64,000 nucleotides of DNA from Anarhynchus alexandrinus (Eukaryota; Chordata; Aves; Charadriiformes; Charadriidae): contig VUYV01000044.1 in assembly GCA_008711295.1 (NCBI GenBank), forward strand, positions 1,489,235 through 1,553,234, given 5' to 3'. The translations under genes and the position numbers were made by a program. Positions 26,106 through 34,265 of the stretch are shown here, in pieces (positions within the stretch are counted from its first letter, which is position 1; the number at the start of each line of letters is the position of its first letter). The notes below the pieces were generated by a model, which saw nothing but the letters and a program-made list of their open reading frames with translations, had not been told where the DNA came from and ran no database searches.

Positions 26106-26270
26106 CGACTGCAGGAAGTGGAGGGTCCCCACGTAGTCCCGCTCGGTGCTGAGGATCTCGTTGAGGACGCAGAGGCGGAGGCGCAGCTGGCGGTCTGTGT
26201 CTTTGGGGCAGCCGGCGGGTTCCGCGGTGCTGGGGGCGCCGGGTGGCGGCGGCGGTGGCGGCGCCTCCAT
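26106..26270 (-). CDS. PREX1: PREX1 exon 1, coding part (N-terminus of PIP3-dependent Rac exchanger 1)
   Basis: PREX1 is a cytosolic, membrane-recruited guanine-nucleotide exchange factor for Rac, activated by PIP3 and G-beta-gamma. The full protein (about 1650 residues) runs DH-PH, two DEP, two PDZ and an inositol-phosphatase-like region. This exon encodes 55 residues. Residues 1-25 are a low-complexity head with seven consecutive prolines (4-10). Residues 26-55 contain [13 protein letters not shown] and [14 protein letters not shown], the start of the DH (RhoGEF) domain and nearly identical to what I recall of mammalian PREX1; PREX2 is less similar here. The ATG lies in an optimal Kozak context (GCCGCCACCATGG), which fixes the start. 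The exon ends exactly at a codon boundary at TCG|GTGAGC, a good donor. No frameshift or stop. The remaining exons lie left of the window. Confidence 0.93.
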
Positions 26271-26324
26271 GGTGGCGGCCGCGGGGCGAGGCGTTCCGCT
26301 TCCCCGCCGCTCTCCTCCGCCGCC

Positions 26325-26339
26325 TCAGGAGCCCCCCAT
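26325..26339 (-). other. Possible upstream ORF in PREX1 leader (4 codons plus stop)
   Basis: Minus-strand ATG GGG GGC TCC TGA, 55 bases before the PREX1 start codon. It would be in the 5' leader if transcription starts further upstream, which is likely but unproven. Whether it is translated is unknown. Confidence 0.35.
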
Positions 26340-26423
26340 CGCCGCGCGGTGTCCGGCGCGGCTGGGCAACGGCCCCCTCCCCCTGCCGCCCCCTCGGCCC
26401 TGCCTCGCCCGCGGGTGGAGGCG

Positions 26424-26465
26424 CTACAGGGGTCGGTCGCTGAGGGGAGTCCGGCGGCGGGACAT
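26424..26465 (-). other. Possible upstream ORF in PREX1 leader (13 codons plus stop)
   Basis: A minus-strand ATG at 26465 opens MSRRRTPLSDRPL and stops at TAG (26426-26424), out of frame with and ending before the PREX1 start. It matters only if the transcription start lies beyond 26465. No homology is claimed. Confidence 0.25.
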
Positions 26466-26687
26466 ACCGGGGTAGCGGCGCGGCGAGCGCTCAACGGCGA
26501 GGCAGCGCTGAATGAAGAGGGAAGGGAAGCCCCGGCGGCGGGGAGGCGGGGGGGGAGCGAGAGGCGGGCGGGGAAGGCGGGACGGGGAGGGCGAAGGCGG
26601 CGGAGCCCGGCCCCTGGGGGCCTGGCCGGGCCAGCGGCGGGCAGGGGCCTGGCGGGGCGGCGCGGTGGGAGCGCGGTCTCGCCCCCC

Positions 26688-27700
26688 CACACACACACTG
26701 CCTCACACCCACGGACACCCCTCACACCCGCGCTCCCTCATCGCCTCACCGCACGCACAGCCCTCACACCCCGCGCTCCCTCACACACACCCACACACAT
26801 ACACACACGCCCCGCGCTCCCTCATCACCTCACGCGCAGCCCTCACACCCCACACTCCCTCACTCACACACACACCTTACACCCCACACTCCCTCACACA
26901 CACACACACCTTACACCCCACACCCCGTCACACACACACACCGTACACCCCACACTCCCTCTCACACACACACACGCCCCTTCACACCCCGCACTCCCTC
27001 ACACACACACCTCACACCCCACACTCCCTCACACACACACCTTATACCCCACACTCCCTCTCACACACACACACCCCCCCCCACACCGCGGACTCCCTCA
27101 CACACACACCTCACACCCCACACTCCCTCTCACACACACACCCCCCACACACACCGCGGACTCCCTCACACACACCACCCTCACACCCACGTTCCCTCAT
27201 CACCTCACTTCACCTCACGCGCACGCGCACCCTCACACCTCGCACTCCCTCACACACACACCTCACACCCCGCACTCCCTCACACACATACACACACGCC
27301 CCTCACAGTCCACACTCACTCACACACACACCTCACACCCCACACTCCCTCACATACACACACAGCCCCCCTCACACCCATGTTCCCTCAGCCCCCCTAC
27401 ACACACACCTCACACACACCCCCATCACACCCACCTCACACCCGCAGCCCCTCACACCATGCACCCACACTCCCTCATTCCCCCCCCAGACATACCCTGC
27501 ACCCCCGCACCCACACCCCCCCTCAGCCCTCACACTCACACACACCCCACACACCCTGCGCTCACATCTCCGCTTCCCACACACTTCACATGCCACCCAC
27601 TTGCACCCCCCACAGCGGACGCACACCCCACACACTACATTCACACAGCACACCCAGACACTGGGCTCACACCCCCCACACACACCGCGTTAACACCGCG
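26688..27700. repeat. CA-rich minisatellite next to the PREX1 promoter
   Basis: Tandem array of irregular 30-45 bp units. Each joins a short (CA)n run to a CCTCACACCCCACACTCCCT-like core, with variants such as CGCACTCCCTCA, CCGCGGACTCCCTCA and CCACGTTCCCTCA. I count well over fifteen core occurrences, densest at 26.76-27.42 kb and decaying to simple CACACC text by 27.70 kb. The plus strand is almost free of G. Open frames of hundreds of codons crossing it (for example 26058-27920) are artefacts of stop-poor low-complexity sequence, translating as His/Thr/Pro/Ser repeats. The array lies about 0.4-1.4 kb upstream of the PREX1 start codon. Confidence 0.97.
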
Positions 27701-27923
27701 CAGGGCGATAGACACGCCACGGCTACCTGCACCTACACAGAATTGCACCCAAGTCTACAGACCCCCCTCCCCTGAGCAGGGGACACACAAACACAACTCG
27801 TACACAGAAGTACATACAGGAAAACGCACACCAGAATGTACACAAATATGCAGAAATAAGCTACTGCAGACTTCTGTGCCAACAGAGAACAGATACGACA
27901 AATGTGTTTCATTGCCATGAATC

Positions 27924-27941
27924 AAAAAAAAATTTTTTTTT
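27924..27941. repeat. A9T9 perfect palindrome
   Basis: Nine A followed by nine T, just past the degenerate end of the minisatellite region. Such rigid tracts disfavour nucleosomes. No function is shown here. Confidence 0.9.
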
Positions 27942-28253
27942 AAGATGGTTGTAACTGCTTGTGCAAAGTGAGTGCAGGGGGTGGGGGTTAACGGGGTAAA
28001 CTGCACACAAAAATAGACTGAGTCGTGCAAGTCGGTGCTGCTCCCACTGACTTCCAAAAAGCCTAATTGATTCGTAGCAGTGGAGATTCTCCCAAACGTC
28101 TTCATTACACCGTACAAAAGCTGCCAGGCTTTCTTCAAACTACAAATAGATATTTATTTATTTTAAATTTAAAAAAAATAGTTTCAAAAGGAAATTTTAA
28201 AAATTATACTAATGTGAACTTTTAGGTGACGTAAGGACAGAGATACTTACCTA

Positions 28254-28340
28254 ATCATAGAATCATTTAAGTTAGAAAGGACCTTTAAGATCATCAAGTC
28301 CAACCATTAACCTAGCACTGCCGAGTCTTAAACACTAACA
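28254..28340 (-). mobile_element. CR1 LINE, 3' end fragment (minus orientation)
   Basis: Plus strand reads AATCATAGAATCATTTAAGT, then TAGAAAGGACCTTTAAGATC, then ATCAAGTCCAACCATTAACC and TAGCACTGCCGAGTC, the reverse complement of an avian CR1 tail. Only the terminal 80-90 bases are present. Confidence 0.95.
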
Positions 28341-31300
28341 CAAATAATGTAATAAATCATCATCTTCCTCAGGCTAAAACAAAATACCTCTTTGGGTATT
28401 TTAACTTAACAGTGACTTTTGTTTTTTGTCTTGACTGATCTCCTTTATTCTACTCATTAAGTTTTCTGTTCAGGAGAAAATGATGGCAGTCCAACACACA
28501 CAATTGTCATCTTAAAGTCCGATTTAGGCTCCATGGATACCATATTACATGAAATGAAAAAACAGCTCTTCGGTCAAGACATAGTTGCAGCAGGCTGCAG
28601 GTCTGCAGTACAAAGGAAATATCTAAGGTGCTTTCAGTCCTTGGTGTGGAAGTTGCCTTTATCAAGTAACAATAATATATGACTTCGCCACGTCTCCTTA
28701 TGATGCAGCCTTGGGTCAAGGTGCGCAACGTGCACCTTCACAAACATGAATCTCGTGGTGCGCTGCAATACCACTTGCTGCAACCTCCTCAGTGAGAAAC
28801 GTTTCCTTCACTCTAAGTCAGTCTGAAACACGATTGCTCAAAATGGGAAGAAAAACATGGGAAAGCTCTTCTCTCCCTAAATGTAGGGGGTTTGAGGGAA
28901 AAGCACTGACAGAAAGGGAATAACAAGGGATAATTCTGGATTTTGTGCAGATCTCAGCTGTACTGAGGGAGATGGAAGAGCACCACAGCACAGGCCTGAG
29001 ACAAGGACAGGGAAGCAAAGTGTTCAGAAGGTCAGATTCACTGGTTTTCTTTCAAGTTGTTTATGTTTAATCTTTCGTTTTCTTCTGAAAATCACTACAG
29101 CGTTTTCATTTATTTAGTCAGTGTGTCTCAAATTGATGTCTTTTTAAAAATCATCAAATGTTTTTTTCTGTTTGGGACAAGTGGCAAGACTCTCTTCTAA
29201 AAGATCCTAACAGTTTAAATAACAATACACTCTGCTGGGAAAAATCAGCATCCTCAAAGCTACGCCCCCACCCTGTGGCTGAATGAGAAAGTTGTTAGTG
29301 TTAAAGTTGTTAATTTGTTAACTGTGTCTCCTATGTTTGCCTCAAAAGTCTTAAAATAATTTCATTTCCATAGCAAATGCTGCGATAGGAGACCGTCACA
29401 GAATCAGTAGGATGTTATCTGAGCAATGCCTGAACTAGTGGTGTGTGTGCCTGTTTGTTGACGTTGTGGATAAGCTACATTGCTTAAAAATACTTTTCTA
29501 GCTTTATTGTCAGCATTAGAAGCATTAATATGTAAGGATTTTTAAAAGGATGCTACCTGTGACTGGAAAAATTAAAATGTTAAGAAAAAAGTTTACATTA
29601 AAATTAAAGGGAGATTTTAAATTCTTTTTAGAAATGGTTTTCTTTTAACTGCAGAAAAATTCATTTTGGTGAAGTCCAAATTATTTCAGACATACACATA
29701 ATCCTTACTTTAGAATTGATATTCTCTTAGTTGCTAGCATGGCTTTTCATTTTAAAGACAAAAATCTGTAATTAGCCAGCAAGCTCTTTTATTTTTAAAG
29801 GGATATTGTGTGTTAACTGAATGAAGCTTCAACGGAATATACGTTCCTTCTAGCTTGTTTTCTTTTTGCTTCTTTTTCATTTTTTTATATTTTTAAAAAG
29901 GAAGTAGTTTACAACTACTGTTCAGTTATGAAGAGAATTTTTACTGCCAATATTTTTTTCAAGTGAGAACTTCAAAAGCAAACAAAAAATGCTGCTACTT
30001 TGTAAAACAGTCAGGGAGTCAATTATCAGGAGGCTGACATATCAATTACCATGAAATTCACCATCTTTCGTGAAGATGTAATTAATTTACACGTGCTTGT
30101 AAGTTGTTTGGAGCTGTTATATTTGTACACTGTCTACCACAGTAGCACCAAGGTGGTAAGGTCTCTACACGGTATCACAATACCAAAGAAAATAAATATC
30201 AATTACATGTTTGTCTACATACTGTCTGTATTCACTCTTGTAGCAGAAAACGTTATTCACTGTTAGCCTGCCAAAGGCTGTAGGAAAGCTCCCAGAAAGT
30301 TGTGTGGGATGTGATTGGGACCCTATTTGCTGCAGGATAAAATTTAGAAATCCGGAGTGATTGTAGAATTTGTTTATACTGATATACCCTTCAGCCTCAG
30401 CAAGGAAGATCTGATAAATCACCCACCTGCCTCTTGCCCACTTTTTTTTTTTATTCTCCTTTAACCATTGTTATTCCTTTCTGAAAGGACTATCTGTTCA
30501 TCAGGCTTCCCAAAAGCATACCGTCCTGAAGTTGGCTGAAGTTAACAGATGTTCTTTCTGCTAACTTTAGGAAATTTTGAATCAAATCCCTGCTTCTGGC
30601 TTATCAAAAAATTGCCACTCATGCTTAGTTTCAAAGTGACCTGACGGCAAAGGCTCAAGTGCATTACATGTTTTGCATGACCCTTTGTCTGTGCACACAT
30701 TATATATATGATTTATATGAACCAATCCCATACATTTATTTATTCGTGGTGCTAAATAAACTCCAGCCTCCTATGCTTGATTTATGAAAATGTTTATACA
30801 GCTTTTCGGTGGAATTTAGTACACCACAGTTTCACAACTTATTGAACCTCTCTGTGGTGAAAAGTGTGTGGACAATAAAGAGTTTTGGGTACAGTGTGCA
30901 TCTAAGAGACAAGATATCTGAATGTTACTTTCCTGTATTGATCTCTACTAGGTTTTTGTGTGTATGTTCTCATTGTTGTGTTAAAAGAGCTACTGGATTA
31001 TAAGTTCCTGTATGTTAGTGTTCGAGGTGGTTTGTCTGGATTTCTTGGTGAATATGGGTCTCGAACAGTCCATGTATGGCAAGCTAACTTTAAGAGACGC
31101 TTAAAACTGGGAGTGAGCTTTGTGTGGAGCTGCATATGAGCTAGTATGTGCTGCAGAAAGCCAGGCATCACATAGCTATTGCTCATATGATCACAGTTAT
31201 ACTGTTTCCAGATCTGGTACATGATGTCCATGGGGCACCCTAAATTCACTGTCTCAATTCAGCATTTACTAATCCATAGCCCATTTCACTGAGCAGTATA

Positions 31301-31423
31301 GAAATGCCCAAGGGCTCATGGGAAATCAATAGGTCAGTTGAAATATGGTTCCCCGAAACAATTTTGGCACTCAAGCCCTGTGTATGACGTACCTGGCTCA
31401 AGGTAGTTTAAGGATTCCCTGAG
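28341..31423. other. Intergenic sequence without recognised elements
   Basis: AT-rich intergenic DNA between the PREX1 promoter and the nested CR1 cluster. Several homopolymer T or A runs, no supported gene or transposon end. Confidence 0.5.
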
Positions 31424-31699
31424 CTAGAGGTTTTATCTGGACCATTGTTTTTAATAGCCACCAATGGGCCTATTTCCCAATGAATGCTCCTAAAGCCTTT
31501 TGCACACATTTAAACTTTTGGCTTTTCCAGCATCCTTTAGCAACTGGTTCCACATTTAATGATGTACTCTATGAAAAAAAAAATATTTCCTTTTGCTTCA
31601 GACCTGAGAATTTACTTGGTTGCACCTTAAGTTTAGTATTGCAAGAAATAGAGTTTAATCACTGTCCATGCTTTACTCACCATTTAAGATTTTGCAGAC
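31424..31699 (-). mobile_element. Ancient CR1-type LINE relic, 3' part (left of the younger insertion)
   Basis: The plus strand follows the reverse complement of an old amniote CR1-type 3' region: AATAGCCACCAATGGGCCTA, then AAACTTTTGGCTTTTCCAGC, then ATCCTTTAGCAACTGGTTCC ACA, then AAATATTTCCTTTTGCTTCAGACC. These correspond to the familiar 'ctaatagccattgatggacc', 'ttggccttcacaacatcc', 'tggcaacgagttccaca' and 'tacttccttttgtttg' order. The sequence resumes at 32656 after the younger element. Recognition is from memory; percentage identity was not computed. Confidence 0.75.
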
Positions 31700-32655
31700 A
31701 TTTAGCATATATGTCTACCAAGACTTCAGTAAAGCCTGTTACACTGTTTCCCACAGCATACTCCTGGAGAAACTGGCTGCTCATGGCTTAGACAGGCATA
31801 CTCTTTGCTGGGTTAGAAGCTGGCTGGATGGCCAGGCTCAAAGAGTTGTGGTGAATAGAGTTAAATCCAGCTGGCGGCCGGTCACAAGTGGTCTTTCCCA
31901 GGGCTCAGTATTTGTGCCAGTTCTGTTTAATACCTTTATCAATGACCTGGATGAAGGGATTGAGTGCACCCTCAGTAAGTTTGCAGATGCCACCAACGTG
32001 GGCAGGAGTGTGGATCCTTGAGGGTAGGAAGGCTCTACAGAGGGATCTGGACAATCTGGATCGATGGGCTGAGGCCAATGGTATGAGGTTCAACAAGGCC
32101 AAGTGCCGGGTCCTGCACTTGGGTCACAACAACCCCACGCAGCACTACAGGCTTGGGGAAGAGTGACTGGAAAGCTGCCTGGTGGAAAAGAACCTGGGGG
32201 TGTTGGTGGACAGCTGGCTGAATGTGAGCTGGCAGTGTGCCCAGGTGGCCAAAAAGGCAAATAGCATCCTGGCTTGTATCAGAAATAGCGTGTCAGCAGG
32301 ACTAGGGAAGTGATCGTCCCCCTGTACGCAGCACTGGTGAGGCTGCATGTCAAGTACTGTGTTCAGTTTTTGGTCCCTCACTACAAGAAAGACATTGAGG
32401 TGCTGGTGCTTGCCCAGAGAAGGGCGATGAAGCTGGTGAAGGGTCTGGAGAACAAGTCTTATGAGGAGCGGCTGAGGGAACTGGGGTTATTTAGTCTGGA
32501 GAAAAGGAGGCTGAGGGGAGACCTTATTGCTCTCTACAACTACCTGAAAGGAGGTTGTAGCGCGGTGGAGGTCAGTCTCNTCAGTGCTTGGTTAACGGTT
32601 GGACTTGGTGATCTTGAAGCTCTTTTCCAACCTAAATGATTCTATGATTCTATAT
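31700..32655 (+). mobile_element. CR1 LINE with decayed reverse-transcriptase C-terminal half, inserted into an older CR1
   Basis: CR1 ORF2 encodes endonuclease and reverse transcriptase. This 5'-truncated copy begins within the RT domain at VYQDFSKAC, continues through [14 protein letters not shown] and a mutated FADA box (family motif FADD, catalytic second Asp lost) near 31977-31991, then the [17 protein letters not shown] and [15 protein letters not shown] regions and [19 protein letters not shown]. The frame is broken at least three times: a TGA at 32019-32021 with a frame change, a TGA at 32164-32166, and a shift near 32290. It ends with the AACCTAAATGATTCTATGAT tail. About 200 bases of the usual 3' untranslated part are missing after 32579, exactly where an N occurs. 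It is a dead copy. Confidence 0.93.
32580..32580. other. Ambiguous base (N)
   Basis: The only N in the window. It lies between CR1 coding text (GTGGAGGTCAGTCTC) and CR1 tail text (TTGGTTAACGGTTGGACTTG) that are normally separated by a longer 3' untranslated segment. It may mark a compressed or mis-joined assembly region. Confidence 0.9.
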
Positions 32656-32945
32656 TTCCCCTTTGTGGTGTCCACATCAAGTTAAAACACCTTCATCTGT
32701 TAGACCCTTCTCATATTGAAGCCATTTGACATGGTTGACCATCTTTATTGCTCTTCTCTGTACCTATAGCAGTTCTACTATATCCTTTTAGAGATGGTAG
32801 TAATGGATTTCTGCAACCCATTAAGGATGTATGTATGTCAGGGATTTATTCAGTGGTACCATGATGTTCTGTGTGCTGCTTCCATATAGGCTCTAAAATG
32901 CTGCTTGCTTTTATGGCTGCTGCTGAGCAGAGAATAAACCCTGAC
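32656..32945 (-). mobile_element. Ancient CR1-type LINE relic (right of the younger insertion)
   Basis: Continuation of the older minus-strand element at 31424-31699. The plus strand runs CTCATATTGAAGCCATTTGA, then ACCATCTTTATTGCTCTTCT, CTGTACCTATAGCAGTTCTA, then ATATCCTTTTAGAGATGG and later GGATTTATTCAGTGGTACCA TGATGTTCTG. This is the reverse complement of the CR1-clade segment encoding the C-terminal region (RMKGNKNG..., [13 protein letters not shown]). No frame survives. The right boundary is approximate. Confidence 0.75.
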
Positions 32946-33555
32946 CCCAGGAACTGTTTAGTGAATGGCAGTAGCTAATTTAAAACCTGTCATTGTATCT
33001 GTAGATATGCAGAGTAATTCTAGAAACTTCAGTCAAAACAATGTAGTTAATAGAGATTTCCATCAGTTTAATTGAAATCAAATTCTGGCCTGTGTGTAGT
33101 GGACGTGAATCACCTTTCACCTACCCCTATGTAATTCATTGCAGCTTACTGATTTCACTAAAGTCACTACTGATTTATTCTAGCTAAGAATTAATCCCTT
33201 TGATTTCTACAAATGATTTATCTTCAAGCAAGATATATAGAGGTAGTTTGCAGTGAGCTTTGCAGAAATAATTTCTCAGGTTCTCACTCTCCAGGAACCT
33301 AGACTGCCAGTGGAGCATTTGCATTTCCTTTTTTAACATCAGCATAAAAATAATTTCAGAATAAAAATGCTCAGGTAACTTGACTGCAGAGTGACTTGGA
33401 ACAAATATAGAGAAGCTTAGAGTGAGCATGGAGAACAAAGAAACAGAATTGCTAGGCAGGGCTGGGTGGAATTCTCTTTGATTAGAGGATAATATTGTAC
33501 ACACATTCAGTTAAACTCTGAAAGCACTTAATTAGACTCATGGTGTGTGGCAGAA
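32946..33555. other. Intergenic sequence without recognised elements
   Basis: No gene or repeat recognised. A 106-codon minus-strand open frame (33184-33504) has no visible domain. Confidence 0.5.
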
Positions 33556-33685
33556 GGAGGTAAGTATTATTATGTCCATTTGAAAATGGGGAAACTGAGA
33601 TATAGACAGCTGAAGTGGCTGCCCAAGAACACAGTGTCAATATGTACAAAACTGGAATTCAGGAATTCACAGTTCTCAGCTTTGA
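33556..33685 (-). mobile_element. MIR (CORE-SINE) fragment, minus orientation
   Basis: The plus strand reads GGTAAGTATTATTATGTCCA, then AAATGGGGAAACTGAGATAT AGACAG, then GGCTGCCCAAGAACACAGTG, and ends near CTGGAATTCAGGAATTC. This is the reverse complement order of MIR ('attattatccccatttta', 'gaggaaactgaggcacagag', 'ttgcccaaggtcacacagc', 'gggattcgaaccc'). Moderately diverged. Confidence 0.85.
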
Positions 33686-34079
33686 CTTACAGACCCCACT
33701 CCAAGGGGCCCCCATGATATCACACAAGTTTTCCAGTCAGAGAATGGACAGTTGTTTCCATCATAGAGGCAGGAGAGATGGACGAAACTTTTTGAACATA
33801 TTCCTGGTATTAAACTCACTAATTAATCAGAAATGCAGCCTATTTCCTTTTCATAGGCTTCAGTAAGCTTTGTGTCAAATCCTAAATGCATATAATTGAG
33901 GAAGAAACGTCTTATTTCATACATTCTATAATCAAGTCAAGACATCCAATTTTTGAAGACACTCTGGGAGGAGCTTGTATTTGTTATTATTCGCTTCTCT
34001 GATATCTCTTTTCTTTCCACTGCCTGATTCACCTCTTTTATTATATTTCCCCTCTTTTGCTCTTCCTCAATCATATCCA

Positions 34080-34265
34080 CCTACTTAAAACTAATCACGT
34101 ACTAAAAAGTGCATAATTAGATTTTCATGATGCTCTTTCCTGACATAATTTTTTGATTATGTAATTAAGGGTTCTCATTGGGCTCTTGAACTGAAAGATT
34201 ATTTTTGGTTTAATTAATCAAAAGGTCTTGCTCAATTCAGGGCATTTCTAAGCAGTTTTGTTTTT
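34080..34265. promoter_or_regulatory. Candidate non-coding regulatory element, TAATTA-rich
   Basis: A compact cluster of homeodomain-type motifs: ATAATTAGATTTTCATGATG near 34109, GATTATGTAATTAAGG near 34154, and TTTAATTAATCAAAAGG near 34208. This motif density resembles conserved vertebrate enhancers, but AT-rich DNA yields such motifs by chance. Inference only. Confidence 0.25.

Larger units (their letters stand above)
25691..26690 (-). promoter_or_regulatory. PREX1: PREX1 CpG-island promoter (approximate limits)
   Basis: Base composition switches abruptly from AT-rich to very GC- and CpG-rich near 25.69 kb and stays so to the start of the CA minisatellite near 26.69 kb. The island covers the first part of intron 1, exon 1 and the region upstream of the start codon. 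No TATA box is visible. GGGCGG/CCGCCC-type SP1-like boxes are frequent upstream of the ATG. A TATA-less CpG-island promoter with dispersed starts is the inference. The transcription start itself cannot be placed from sequence. Confidence 0.8.

Noticed and set aside
26058..27920. 620-codon plus-strand open frame (and overlapping frames of 393 and 131 codons)
   Set aside because: It runs antisense over PREX1 exon 1 and then through the CA minisatellite. The translation is His/Thr/Pro/Ser low complexity, readable because CA/CC/CT text lacks stop codons in every frame. No domain is visible.
31480..31791. 103-codon plus-strand open frame suggestive of a small gene
   Set aside because: It crosses from the reversed old CR1 relic into the younger CR1 and is explained by the repeats.
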